Shown: positions 47,379 through 56,041 of the stretch, one piece after another
How the letters are laid out: the number at the start of each line of letters is the position of its first letter
Position numbering within the stretch: the first letter of the stretch is position 1
From: Ensifer adhaerens
Lineage (GTDB): Bacteria; Pseudomonadota; Alphaproteobacteria; Rhizobiales; Rhizobiaceae
Direction: 5' to 3'
Assembly (NCBI RefSeq): GCF_028993555.1
Contig: NZ_CP118610.1
Coordinates: 3,653,001 to 3,717,000 of the forward strand
DNA: 64,000 nt
Notes under the pieces: model-generated
What the model was told of the DNA's origin: nothing
The model's database searches: none
The model's input: only the letters and a program-made list of their open reading frames with translations
Program-made: the position numbers and the translations under genes

Positions 47379-48407
47379 ATGTCCAATTCATCGCAACTCA
47401 AATTGTTTAGCCGGCTAGCTCTGGCCGCGGCTGCAAGCCTAGTTTTCGTCGGCGCCGCGGCCGCTGCCGACAAGACGTTGACGGTCTACACCTATGAGAG
47501 CTTCATCACCGAATGGGGCCCGGGCGCCAAGGTCGCGGAAGCCTTCGAGAAAACCTGCGAATGCAAGGTCAACTATGTCGGCGTTGCCGACGGCGTCGAG
47601 CTGCTCACCCGTCTGAAGCTCGAAGGCGAAGCCTCGAAGGCCGACATCGTGCTCGGTCTCGACACCAATCTTGTTGCCGAAGCCAAGGCGACCGGCTTCT
47701 TCGCGCCGCACGGCGTCGACGCCAAGGATCTGAAGGTTCCGGGCGGCTTCTCCGACGATACCTTCCTGCCCTATGACTACGGCCACTTCGCTATCGTCTA
47801 CGATACCGAAACGCTGAAGACGCCGCCGAAGAGCCTCAAGGAGCTGGTCGAAGGCGACGCGTCGCAGAAGATCGTCATCGAGGATCCGCGCACCTCGACG
47901 CCGGGGCTCGGCCTGCTGCTCTGGGTCAAGGCCGTCTATGGCGACGAGGCAGGCGCTGCGTGGGCCAAGCTCAAGGACCGCGTTCTGACCGTCACCCCCG
48001 GCTGGTCGGAAGCCTACGGCCTCTTCACGAAGGGTGAGGCGCCGATGGTGCTCTCCTACACCACCTCGCCGGCCTACCACATGGTCGCGGAGAACACCGA
48101 GCGCTACCAGGCTGCGGCCTTCTCCGAGGGGCACTACATCCAGATCGAGGTCGCCGGCATGACCAAGAATGCCAAGGAGCCAGAACTGGCAAAACAGTTT
48201 CTGAGCTTCATGACCGGACCGGAATTCCAGTCGATCATCCCGACGACCAACTGGATGATGCCGGTCGGCGCCACCAGCGAACCGCTGCCGGACGCCTTCA
48301 ACAAGCTGGTCAATCCGGAAAAGACCTTCCTGCTGCCGTCGGAAGAGGTCGCGAAGAACCGCAAGGTCTGGATCGACGAGTGGCTTGCCGCGATGAGCAA
48401 GAACTGA
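47379..48407 (+). CDS. thiB: Thiamine/TPP ABC transporter binding protein ThiB
   Basis: A 342-residue periplasmic protein. A signal peptide ([23 protein letters not shown]) precedes [48 protein letters not shown], the usual ThiB opening. It captures thiamine and its phosphates for ThiPQ. The start at 47379 is supported by GGGAGAGAGG and by the signal peptide; a longer frame would begin inside the riboswitch. Confidence 0.95.
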   Translation: MSNSSQLKLFSRLALAAAASLVFVGAAAAADKTLTVYTYESFITEWGPGAKVAEAFEKTCECKVNYVGVADGVELLTRLKLEGEASKADIVLGLDTNLVAEAKATGFFAPHGVDAKDLKVPGGFSDDTFLPYDYGHFAIVYDTETLKTPPKSLKELVEGDASQKIVIEDPRTSTPGLGLLLWVKAVYGDEAGAAWAKLKDRVLTVTPGWSEAYGLFTKGEAPMVLSYTTSPAYHMVAENTERYQAAAFSEGHYIQIEVAGMTKNAKEPELAKQFLSFMTGPEFQSIIPTTNWMMPVGATSEPLPDAFNKLVNPEKTFLLPSEEVAKNRKVWIDEWLAAMSKN

Positions 48408-48414
48408 GGCCGGA

Positions 48415-50043
48415 TTGTTCGCACTTCGCGAAAACCGCATGACTGTTGTCGCCGGGGCATTTTGCCTCGGCGCCTTCCTGCTCTTCGTCGGCCTGGCTGT
48501 CGCAGCCTTGCTCGCCCAGACCGGCGGCACGGACGAAAGTACTCTGTTCGACGCCTATATCTGGCGCGTCACCCGCTTCACGCTGTTGCAGGCAAGCCTT
48601 TCCACGCTGCTGTCCGTACTGTTCGCGATCCCTGTGGCGCGGGCGCTCGCGCGGCGGCCGCAGTTTTTCGGCCGGATCTGGCTGTTGCGGCTGATGGCGC
48701 TGCCGCTCGGCCTGCCCGTTCTCGTCGGCGCACTCGGGCTGATCGAGATCTGGGGGCGCCAGGGTTTCCTCAACTCCGGCCTGCGTTGGCTCGGCCTCGA
48801 GCAGCCGATCAGCATCTATGGCCTGTTCGGCATCCTCATCGCCCATGTCTTCTTCAATATGCCGCTTGCGGCGCGCCTGTTTCTGGCCGGGCTTGAGCGT
48901 ATTCCCGCCGAATACTGGCGTAGCGCTGCCAATCTCGGCATGCCGTCCCGCTCGCTCTTCCGCTTCATCGAATGGCCTGTCCTGCGCGGCCTGCTGCCGG
49001 GTGCGGCCGGCCTCGTCTTCATGCTCTGCGCCACCAGCTTCACGCTGGTGCTGACGCTTGGCGGTGGGCCTGCGGCCAGCACCATCGAGGTCGCGATCTA
49101 TCAGGCGCTGCGCTTCGATTTCGATCCGCCGCGCGCCATCGCGCTGTCCGGCCTGCAGATCGCCATGACCGGCGTCCTGTTTCTCATTCTCAGACGTCTG
49201 GCAACGGAGCCGGAAGAGGGCATGACCGGCGGGCGAACCGTTCGACGCTTCGATGGCGCAAGGACACTGGCGCGCCTCAACGACACCGCCTGGATCATCC
49301 TGGCACTGCTCTTCCTCCTCGCCCCGCTGGTTGCGGTGGTCATCTCCGGCATGCAGGCCGATCTTCTGAAGCTTGCGCGCGATCCGAACGTCCACAGGGC
49401 ACTGATGACGAGTGCGGCGATCGCGCTTGCCTCTGCACTTGCCTCCGTCGCCATGGCAGCCGTCATGATCCGCGCCGCAGCGACAATCACCGCGGCCCGC
49501 CATGCGGGCGCGCTCGCCCACGGTTTTGCCGGTGCGATCGGCGCCAGCACCTCGCTCATCCTGCTGGTGCCGCCCGTCGTGCTTGGCGCCGGCTGGTTTC
49601 TGCTTCTGCGCCCCTTCGGTGATGTCGCGCGCTTTGCGCCTGTGATCGTCGTGGCGATCAATGCCCTGATGGCACTGCCCTTCGTCCACCGTATCCTTGC
49701 CCCGGCGATGGCAACGCACGCGGCACGTTCCGAACGGTTGACGGCGAGCCTCGGCATCCGCGGCTTTCATCGCCTGCGATGGATCGACCTTCCCGCGCTT
49801 CGAAGGCCGCTGCTGATGGCATTTTCCTTCGCCATGGCGCTGTCTCTCGGCGACCTTGGCGCCGTCGCCCTGTTCGGCTCGCAGGACATGGTAACGCTTC
49901 CCTGGCTGCTCTACAGCCGCATGGGTAGCTATCGCACTGCCGATGCGGCCGGCCTTGCCCTCTTCCTCGGGCTTCTCTGCCTGATCTTCACCATCCTCGG
50001 CACGGCGGAAGACGACCGCCGACGGGAAGGACGCAAAGCATGA
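48415..50043 (+). CDS. thiP: Thiamine/TPP ABC transporter permease ThiP
   Basis: A 542-residue fused permease with two six-helix halves, each ending in an EAA-type loop: AEYWRSAANLGMPSRSLFRFIEWPVLRGLLPG near residue 170 and LTASLGIRGFHRLRWIDLPALRRPLLMAF near residue 445. The start is TTG at 48415, with GAGG six bases upstream; an ATG at 48439 is the alternative. It is eight bases after thiB and overlaps thiQ by ATGA. Confidence 0.93.
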   Translation: MFALRENRMTVVAGAFCLGAFLLFVGLAVAALLAQTGGTDESTLFDAYIWRVTRFTLLQASLSTLLSVLFAIPVARALARRPQFFGRIWLLRLMALPLGLPVLVGALGLIEIWGRQGFLNSGLRWLGLEQPISIYGLFGILIAHVFFNMPLAARLFLAGLERIPAEYWRSAANLGMPSRSLFRFIEWPVLRGLLPGAAGLVFMLCATSFTLVLTLGGGPAASTIEVAIYQALRFDFDPPRAIALSGLQIAMTGVLFLILRRLATEPEEGMTGGRTVRRFDGARTLARLNDTAWIILALLFLLAPLVAVVISGMQADLLKLARDPNVHRALMTSAAIALASALASVAMAAVMIRAAATITAARHAGALAHGFAGAIGASTSLILLVPPVVLGAGWFLLLRPFGDVARFAPVIVVAINALMALPFVHRILAPAMATHAARSERLTASLGIRGFHRLRWIDLPALRRPLLMAFSFAMALSLGDLGAVALFGSQDMVTLPWLLYSRMGSYRTADAAGLALFLGLLCLIFTILGTAEDDRRREGRKA

Positions 50044-50759
50044 CCAGGTCCACCGCTGCCATAGAATTGCGCAATGTCGAGGTTCGTTTCGAAACGACCA
50101 CGCTACACTTCGATTGCACAATTGCTGCCGGCGGCATCGTCGCCGTCGCCGGCGCCTCCGGTTCCGGCAAGTCGACGCTCTTTCACCTCATCGCAGGCTT
50201 TGAAGACCCTGACCATGGCGAGATCCGCATCCTCGACGAGAACGCTGACAACCGGGCACCCTCGGAACGCCCGGTCTCGATGATTTTCCAGGACAACAAT
50301 CTCTTCGCCCATCTCGATGTCGCCACCAATGTCGGCCTCGGCATCAACCCGACACTTCGCCTGACGGACGAAGACCGCAACAGGATCGAAGAAGCGCTTC
50401 GCCGCGTAGGGCTCGAAGGCTTCGAACGACGACTGCCGCCCACGCTTTCCGGCGGCGAGCGTCAGCGGGTCGCCCTTGCCCGTGCGCTTGTGAGGCATCG
50501 CCCCCTGCTCTTGCTGGATGAACCTTTTGCCGCCCTCGATCCCGGCATGCGCGCCGGCATGCGCGCGCTTCTTGGCGAGTTGCACGCGGAAGAAGGCAAC
50601 ACCATTCTGATGATCACGCACCATCCCGAAGACGTGAAAGCGCTGGCCGATAGCGTGCTTTTTCTCGACCAGGGGCGTATCATTGCACACGATACACTCG
50701 ACCGCTTTCTGGAGCGGCGCGACAATGCGGCAATCGACCGCTTCCTTGGCAACGCGTGA
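50040..50759 (+). CDS. thiQ: Thiamine/TPP ABC transporter ATP-binding protein ThiQ
   Basis: A 239-residue ATPase. Walker A is GASGSGKST near residue 38, the Q-loop is in MIFQDNNLFAHL, the signature is LSGGERQRVALARAL, and Walker B is LLLLDEPFAALDP. It drives the ThiBPQ importer, whose mRNA is under the TPP riboswitch. Confidence 0.95.
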   Translation: MTRSTAAIELRNVEVRFETTTLHFDCTIAAGGIVAVAGASGSGKSTLFHLIAGFEDPDHGEIRILDENADNRAPSERPVSMIFQDNNLFAHLDVATNVGLGINPTLRLTDEDRNRIEEALRRVGLEGFERRLPPTLSGGERQRVALARALVRHRPLLLLDEPFAALDPGMRAGMRALLGELHAEEGNTILMITHHPEDVKALADSVLFLDQGRIIAHDTLDRFLERRDNAAIDRFLGNA

Positions 50760-51062
50760 AGGTGGGGCCGGATTCTCTGCTCCCCCAACCGATTGCCACA
50801 ATTTGACCGCGGCGCCATGCGACGCGCGAAATATCCGGTCGGCATCGCGAATATTCGCGCATCCGTTGCCGTGATACCACGGGGCAACTATTTCTACCGA
50901 GACAAACTAGGCAGGTGGCGCTGAAATCAGATACAGCAAGACCAGGGCTGAACAGTCGCGGCGGAGCAACGCTGCCGGACTGAAAAAGTAGGACTTTCAA
51001 CGCTATCGTTCCATCGCCCCGCTGCATGCGGGCGGAGCGACAGACGGGAAACGGGCTGAGGC
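50760..51062. other. Intergenic region between thiQ and the M48 protease gene
   Basis: These 303 bases hold no supported gene. A perfect 14-bp palindrome lies at 50846-50859. The rest contains the promoter of the protease gene; I see no clear -35/-10 pair. Confidence 0.4.
50846..50859. promoter_or_regulatory. 14-bp perfect palindrome cgcgaatattcgcg
   Basis: A self-complementary site between thiQ and the M48 protease gene, about 205 bp before the latter. The size fits a dimeric regulator; none can be named. Confidence 0.35.
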
Positions 51063-52574
51063 ATGGAGAGGCATACAGTCACACACGACCGGTTCCCGCC
51101 GAAGCGCGGACGGCTGCGTGCACGCGTTGTGGTTGCGCTGCTCGCGACCACGCTTCTCTCCGCATGCCAGTCGGTGATCGAACAATCCTACGAGCCGACC
51201 GTTTCGCCTTCGTCCAATCCGCAGATTGTCGACGAGGTCCAGAAGAACGATCCGCGCGCCAAAATGGGCGCGCGCGAACATCCGCGCATCGTCGCAAGCT
51301 ACGGCGGCGAATACAAGGACGCGAAGACCGAACGGCTGGTCGCCCGCATCGCCGGCGCGCTGACCGCCGTCTCGGAAAACCCGCAGCAGTCCTACCGCAT
51401 CACCATCCTGAATTCGCCGGCGATCAACGCCTTTGCTCTGCCGGGTGGCTATCTCTACGTCACCCGCGGCCTGCTCGCTCTTGCCAATGATGCATCGGAA
51501 GTCGCCGCCGTGCTGTCGCACGAAATGGCGCACGTCACCGCCAACCACGGCATCGAACGGCAACAACGCGAAGAAGCGGAGGTCATCGCCAGCCGCGTGG
51601 TCTCCGAAGTGCTGTCGTCCGATCTCGCCGGCAAGCAGGCGCTCGCTCGCGGCAAGCTCAGGCTCGCGGCCTTCTCGCGCAACCAGGAACTCCAGGCCGA
51701 TGTGATCGGCGTACGCATGCTCGGCGAAGCCGGCTACGATCCTTACGCCGCCGCACGCTTCCTGGACTCGATGGCAGCCTATAGCCGCTTCACAGCGGTC
51801 GATCCGGAATCCGACCAGAGCCTCGACTTCCTGTCGAGCCACCCGAACGCACCGCAGCGCGTCGATCTCGCGCGCCGGCATGCCCGTGCCTTCGGACCGG
51901 AAGGCACCAGTGGCGATCGCGGCCGCGACTACTACCTTGCCGGCATCGACGGCCTGCTCTACGGCGACAGTCCGCAAGAGGGCTATGTCCGCGGCCAGAC
52001 CTTCCTGCACGGCCAGCTCGGCATCCGTTTCGACGTCCCGACCGGCTTCCAGATCGACAACAAGGCGGAAGCAGTTCTGGCAACCGGCGCCGGTGATATC
52101 GCCGTGCGCTTCGACGGCGTCGCCGACACGGGCGGGCGCAGCCTGACCGACTATATCGCCAGCGGCTGGGTCACCGGCCTGCAGCCCGACACGATCAAGC
52201 CGATCAGCGTCAACGGTCTGGAAGCCGCGACCGCGCGCGCCTCGGCCGATCGCTGGGACTTCGATGTGACGGTCATCCGGATCGACACCCGCATCTACCG
52301 CTTCCTGACCGCCGTTCCCAAGGGTTCGAACGCGCTTGAGCCGACCGCGAACCAGCTGCGCAGCTCGTTCCGCCGCATGACGCAGGGTGAAGCCCAGTCG
52401 CTGAAGCCCCTGCGCATCCGCGTGGTGACGGTAAGGCCCGGCGAGACGATCGCCACGCTTTCCGCCCGGATGATGGGGACGGACCGCAAGCTCGACCTGT
52501 TCCGGGTGATCAATGCTATGCAGGTCACCTCGACAGTGAAGCCGGGCGACAAGGTCAAGATCGTTTCTGAGTAG
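51063..52574 (+). CDS. M48-family metalloprotease, lipoprotein (BepA/LoiP-like)
   Basis: A 503-residue exported protease. A lipobox LLSAC near residue 35 anchors it as a lipoprotein. The zinc motif is HEMAH near residue 156, with the third ligand in QELQADVIG. The C-terminal third has no protease features but ends in a LysM-like segment (VRPGETIATLSARMMGTDRKLDLFRVINAM), which may bind the cell wall. M48 lipoproteins clear misassembled outer-membrane proteins. It is convergent with the heat-shock sigma factor gene rpoH2. Confidence 0.9.
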   Translation: MERHTVTHDRFPPKRGRLRARVVVALLATTLLSACQSVIEQSYEPTVSPSSNPQIVDEVQKNDPRAKMGAREHPRIVASYGGEYKDAKTERLVARIAGALTAVSENPQQSYRITILNSPAINAFALPGGYLYVTRGLLALANDASEVAAVLSHEMAHVTANHGIERQQREEAEVIASRVVSEVLSSDLAGKQALARGKLRLAAFSRNQELQADVIGVRMLGEAGYDPYAAARFLDSMAAYSRFTAVDPESDQSLDFLSSHPNAPQRVDLARRHARAFGPEGTSGDRGRDYYLAGIDGLLYGDSPQEGYVRGQTFLHGQLGIRFDVPTGFQIDNKAEAVLATGAGDIAVRFDGVADTGGRSLTDYIASGWVTGLQPDTIKPISVNGLEAATARASADRWDFDVTVIRIDTRIYRFLTAVPKGSNALEPTANQLRSSFRRMTQGEAQSLKPLRIRVVTVRPGETIATLSARMMGTDRKLDLFRVINAMQVTSTVKPGDKVKIVSE

Positions 52575-52725
52575 GCAAGTGGTCATCCGACTGGGTGAGG
52601 CAGCTCACCGCGAGCCGTCGAGCGTACGCAGAGGTAGGCGTGCGCATATGCGTCACGCGCCGATTCTCGGGCCCGCACTTTCGCGCACAAGCCAGCGGGC
52701 GGCGCCTGTGAAGCCCGCTGAAGCA

Positions 52726-52808
52726 CATCGCGCCGAAGCCTGCGACGCCGACACGCTGAACAATCGAAACTTGAAGCGCAACAAGTCTCTGAAAGATCGC
52801 GATGCGGT
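52726..52808. repeat. Interspersed rhizobial intergenic repeat, degenerate copy C
   Basis: The 3' half matches copies A and B well (atcgaaacttgaagcg, then ctgaaagatcgcgatgcg); the 5' half is eroded. It fills the end of the gap between the convergent protease and rpoH2 genes and ends at the rpoH2 stop codon. Confidence 0.6.
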
Positions 52809-53675
52809 TTAGTGAATGCCCGCGGTCAGAGCCGGCGCCTTCGTCGCGAGCGCCACTCTCAGCTTCTCGAGTGCCCGGGTTTCGATCTGCCGCACCCGCT
52901 CCTTGGAAATGCCGAGATCGAGGCCGAGCTCTTCCAATGTCGCACCGTCCTCGGACAGTCGTCGTGCACGGATGATCCGCATCTCCCTTTCGGTCAAGGC
53001 GCCCAGCGCATCGCGAAGCCACACACGCGCGCGCTCGCCATCGATCATGTCGCTGACCTGTTCATCCGGCAGCGGCGCATCGCTCGCCAGGAAATCCAGC
53101 CGCTCGCCACCATCGGAATCGGCGCCACCGACGGGCGCCTGCAAGGAGGTGTCGCTGCCGGAAAGCCGCGCATCCATGGTCTGCACGTCGGCGATGCTGA
53201 CGCCGAGCGCCGCGGCGATCTCCTCATGCATAGCCTGCGATGTAAGCTGCCTGTCGCCTTGGGCAAGGCGCGCACGCAGGCGCCGCAGGTTGAAGAACAG
53301 CGCCTTCTGGGCCGAACTCGTGCCGCCCCGTACGATCGACCAATTGCGCAGGACATAGTCCTGCATCGATGCCCGGATCCACCAGGTCGCATAGGTCGAG
53401 AATCGGACCTCACGGCTCGGCTCGAAGCGGGCGGCCGCTTCCAGGAGACCGATATGGCCCTCCTGCACCAGATCGCCCATTGGCAGTCCGAAGTTGCGGA
53501 ACTTCGCTGCCATCGAGATCACGAGCCGCATGTGTGACATGGCGATCTTGTTGCGGGCTTCCTGATCATGGTCGTTCCGCCAGGCCTGTGCCAGCGCGTG
53601 TTCCTCGTCGCGCTCGAGATAAGGCGCCTCCATTGCGATCTTGATCATCCGCCGGTCTGCAGTGAGAGTCTTCAT
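52809..53675 (-). CDS. rpoH2: RNA polymerase sigma-32 factor RpoH2
   Basis: A 288-residue sigma-32 factor. Region 2 is visible as MRLVISMAAKFRNFGLPMGDLVQEGHIGLLEAAARFEPSREVRFSTYATWWIRASMQDYVLRNWSIVRGGTSSAQKALFFNLRRLRARL, which includes the RpoH box, and region 4 as LTEREMRIIRARRLSEDGATLEELGLDLGISKERVRQIETRALEKLR. Rhizobia carry two or more RpoH proteins; this sequence resembles RpoH2, which in S. meliloti is under RpoE2. A possible RpoE2 promoter lies about 330 bp upstream. Confidence 0.92.
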   Translation of the reverse strand: MKTLTADRRMIKIAMEAPYLERDEEHALAQAWRNDHDQEARNKIAMSHMRLVISMAAKFRNFGLPMGDLVQEGHIGLLEAAARFEPSREVRFSTYATWWIRASMQDYVLRNWSIVRGGTSSAQKALFFNLRRLRARLAQGDRQLTSQAMHEEIAAALGVSIADVQTMDARLSGSDTSLQAPVGGADSDGGERLDFLASDAPLPDEQVSDMIDGERARVWLRDALGALTEREMRIIRARRLSEDGATLEELGLDLGISKERVRQIETRALEKLRVALATKAPALTAGIH

Positions 53676-54003
53676 CGATCACTCCGTGACTGGCGCCCGG
53701 GCGCCATTGCGTGTGAAGTCCAAAAGGCCGGACAGATGACGCGTCCGGCGGCAGGGGCGTCCAGATCACGACGATTTGGATCGGATAGACCCAGGTCGAA
53801 ACGTGATCATTTCTAATAAGTTAGAGCTGGATGCGGGCGAAAACCCGAAAACACTTCTCCTCATCCCGCTCCGGAGCCGCGACGTTGGAACTTGAAGAAA
53901 CGACGCGGCGCCCTAATTCTCGAAGTCACGAACCTGAAGAGTGATGGATCACAAAACCAAGATCGCCCGGCGCGAAAGCGGCGCATTCCTGCCGGCCAAT
54001 ATA

Positions 54004-54028
54004 AATGCGCGTCAGCGCGAAAGGTTCC
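54004..54028 (-). promoter_or_regulatory. Candidate RpoE2 (EcfG) promoter for rpoH2
   Basis: On the minus strand GGAAC is followed after 18 bases by TTT, matching the rhizobial RpoE2 consensus GGAAC-N18/19-TT. It would give a leader of about 320 bases for rpoH2. The motif is short, so chance is possible. Confidence 0.38.
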
Positions 54029-54040
54029 ATTCGGTCAAAG

Positions 54041-54070
54041 AAAAAGCCCGGCGCAATGGCCGGGCTTTTT
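54041..54070 (-). terminator. Terminator of carD
   Basis: A 12-bp stem (aaaaagcccggc/gccgggcttttt) with a GCAATG loop, 28 bases past the carD stop, with A/T flanks that give a U-run on the minus strand. Confidence 0.9.
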
Positions 54071-54097
54071 GCAGGTACTGATGCGGGCGTAGTGCGC

Positions 54098-54667
54098 TTA
54101 TGCGGCTTCGTCCTGGGCGTCGTCTTCTTCGATAGCCTTACCGCGCTTCGGACCCTTGCTGAGGTTGGCCTCGACGAGGCGCACGGCTTCGGTCTCCGAC
54201 ATTTTGTTCACGGCAGCGATTTCGCGCGCCATGCGGTCAAGGGCAGCTTCATAGAGCTGGCGTTCGGAATAGGACTGTTCCGGCTGGTTTTCGGCGCGAT
54301 AGAGATCGCGGACGACTTCCGCGATGGAAATCAGGTCACCGGAGTTGATCTTGGCATCGTATTCCTGGGCGCGGCGCGACCACATGGTGCGCTTCACACG
54401 AGCCTTGCCCTGCACAACCTTCAACGCGCGATCGACAAAATCGGTTTCGGACAGCTTGCGCATGCCGATGCTGACGGCCTTGGCCACCGGCACTTTCAGA
54501 CGCATCTTGTCCTTCTCGAAATCGATGACAAAAAGCTCAAGCTTCATGCCGGCGACTTCCTGCTCCTCGATCGCCACAATCTGGCCAACACCGTGGGCCG
54601 GATAGACGATCGATTCACCGGTCTTGAAGCCCTGGCGTGTCGGAGATTTTTTCTGCTGGGTCGTCAT
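54098..54667 (-). CDS. CarD-family transcriptional regulator
   Basis: A 189-residue CarD/CdnL-like protein. The N-terminal RNA-polymerase-interaction domain shows FKTGESIVYPAHGVGQIVAIEEQEVAGMKLELFVIDFEKDKMRLKVPV, followed by the helical DNA-minor-groove domain with WSRRAQEYDAKINSGDLISIAEVVRDLYR and SYSERQLYEAALDRMAREIA. CarD stabilises open promoter complexes, mainly at rRNA and housekeeping promoters. The start at 54667 gives MTTQQKKSPTRQ. The gene has its own terminator. Confidence 0.93.
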   Translation of the reverse strand: MTTQQKKSPTRQGFKTGESIVYPAHGVGQIVAIEEQEVAGMKLELFVIDFEKDKMRLKVPVAKAVSIGMRKLSETDFVDRALKVVQGKARVKRTMWSRRAQEYDAKINSGDLISIAEVVRDLYRAENQPEQSYSERQLYEAALDRMAREIAAVNKMSETEAVRLVEANLSKGPKRGKAIEEDDAQDEAA

Positions 54668-55077
54668 TCGTTTCAAAAACTCCCTGTTTCGCGCCGGCCA
54701 TTCTGGCCGGGGCCGGGTCAGTGAGGCCCGGGATAGACGGGGATACCGCCGGGTGGGTACATCCTGGTCCGTCCACGGAACGCAAACAGCCTCATGAAAT
54801 GCGGTCGCAACAGAGCAAAGCCATGTTGCGTAATAGGGAGATACCGCCTTTTGGAGATCGTTTGCTTTCGTGATGGTTTTCGGGCGCGCAAAAACACCCT
54901 CTGTGGATCAGTAGAAGGAACCTATCACAAAAAAGTGCCGAAATCAATAATTTGCTGCATGGCGGCCATCAAGCCACCATTCTCGCAACTGCGAGCGCGG
55001 TAGGTGTTTTCCCCAGCTTTGGCGCGCGGGGCCGCTCTCGCTTCGTCAGCTTCGACGAACGGTAGAGATCGTTCGCC
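54668..55077. other. Intergenic region upstream of carD
   Basis: These 410 bases contain no supported gene. The stretch 54890-54965 is AT-rich (aaaaaagtgccgaaatcaataatttgc) and is the best place for the carD promoter. A near-DnaA-box (tgtggatca) is at about 54902. No terminator for the preceding fdxA gene is evident. Confidence 0.45.
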
Positions 55078-55416
55078 TCAGTCGCCCTGCCCCGGCTCGG
55101 CGGAGAAGAACTGCTCATACTTGCCTTCGACGCCGTCCATCTCCTTGGCTTCCGGCATCGGGTCGCGCTTGACCGTGATGTTCGGCCACTTGGAGGCAAA
55201 ATCAGCGTTCAGTTTCAACCACATATCAAGACCCGGCTCGGTGTCCGGCTTGATCGCCTCGGCAGGACATTCCGGCTCGCAGACGCCACAGTCGATGCAC
55301 TCGTCCGGATGAATGACGAGGAAATTCTCACCCTCATAGAAGCAATCCACGGGGCAGACTTCGACACAGTCGGTATACTTGCAGCGAATGCAGTTGTCGG
55401 TCACGACATACGTCAT
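55078..55416 (-). CDS. fdxA: Seven-iron ferredoxin FdxA
   Basis: A 112-residue ferredoxin with one [3Fe-4S] and one [4Fe-4S] cluster. The cysteine motifs are [20 protein letters not shown] and [17 protein letters not shown]; the C-terminal extension ([22 protein letters not shown]) is the usual FdxA type. It is a soluble electron carrier. The start at 55416 gives MTYVVTDNC; an ATG 42 bases upstream adds nothing typical. It is in line with the S4 and helicase genes upstream. Confidence 0.95.
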   Translation of the reverse strand: MTYVVTDNCIRCKYTDCVEVCPVDCFYEGENFLVIHPDECIDCGVCEPECPAEAIKPDTEPGLDMWLKLNADFASKWPNITVKRDPMPEAKEMDGVEGKYEQFFSAEPGQGD

Positions 55417-55619
55417 GAGGTACTCCAGCCAATGCTCACGTTTGATGGCAGACGGCAATCAATGGTGATGCTCGTCGTCCGCGCATGCTAGGAATGTCCG
55501 GCGCGCATAGCTGCCGAAGCAAACCCGATGCACCCAACGTGGGTCTGTCAGGTAAAGGCTTTATGGGCCCTTTGCAAGAATATTCAATGCGCGAAACGCC
55601 GCGGCAAAGGCAGAGTTTT

Positions 55620-56033
55620 CTAATCCTCGCGCGGATCGAAATCGGGTTTTAGCCGATCGGTTTCCCGCCGCTCTTTCTTGGTGGGGCGTCCCGCCCCACG
55701 GTCGCGTGTGGCGATCTCAAATGCCGAAAGTTTTTCCTTCGGCTGTTGCGGCGTGAGATCATCGTAAAGAAGCCGCGCCTCTTCATAGGGGCCCCGTCGC
55801 TCCCCCGGCGCAAGTACGCGTACGATTAGGTCGCGGCGGTCGAGGGCGAGCTCGAGCACGTCCCCCGCTTTCACCTGGAACGACGACTGCGTGATCCGTT
55901 GGTCATTGACCGCGACACAGCCGTCCTCGATCGCCTTTTGTGCAAGCGATCGCGATTTGATCAGCCGCGTGAAAAACAGCCACTTGTCGAGACGCTGGCG
56001 CGATGCCGGGTTGGACGTGGGCTGTTTTTCCAT
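55620..56033 (-). CDS. S4-domain RNA-binding protein, Hsp15-like
   Basis: A 137-residue protein. The S4 domain covers about residues 13-75 (RQRLDKWLFFTRLIKSRSLAQKAIEDGCVAVNDQRITQSSFQVKAGDVLEL), followed by a basic tail. Hsp15 (HslR) binds 50S subunits that still carry nascent chains. It begins 8 bases after the helicase stop, so the two are co-transcribed. Confidence 0.88.
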   Translation of the reverse strand: MEKQPTSNPASRQRLDKWLFFTRLIKSRSLAQKAIEDGCVAVNDQRITQSSFQVKAGDVLELALDRRDLIVRVLAPGERRGPYEEARLLYDDLTPQQPKEKLSAFEIATRDRGAGRPTKKERRETDRLKPDFDPRED

Positions 56034-56041
56034 GACCTGCC

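Larger units (their letters stand above)
53676..54097. other. Intergenic region upstream of rpoH2
   Basis: These 422 bases contain the carD terminator (54041-54070) and the promoter region of rpoH2. A candidate general-stress promoter is at 54004-54028. No supported gene is present. Confidence 0.45.

Noticed and set aside
53800..53824. A closer candidate promoter for rpoH2 (ctaac-N16-cgtt on the minus strand)
   Set aside because: The -35 half differs from GGAAC in two positions, so it is weaker than the candidate at 54004-54028.
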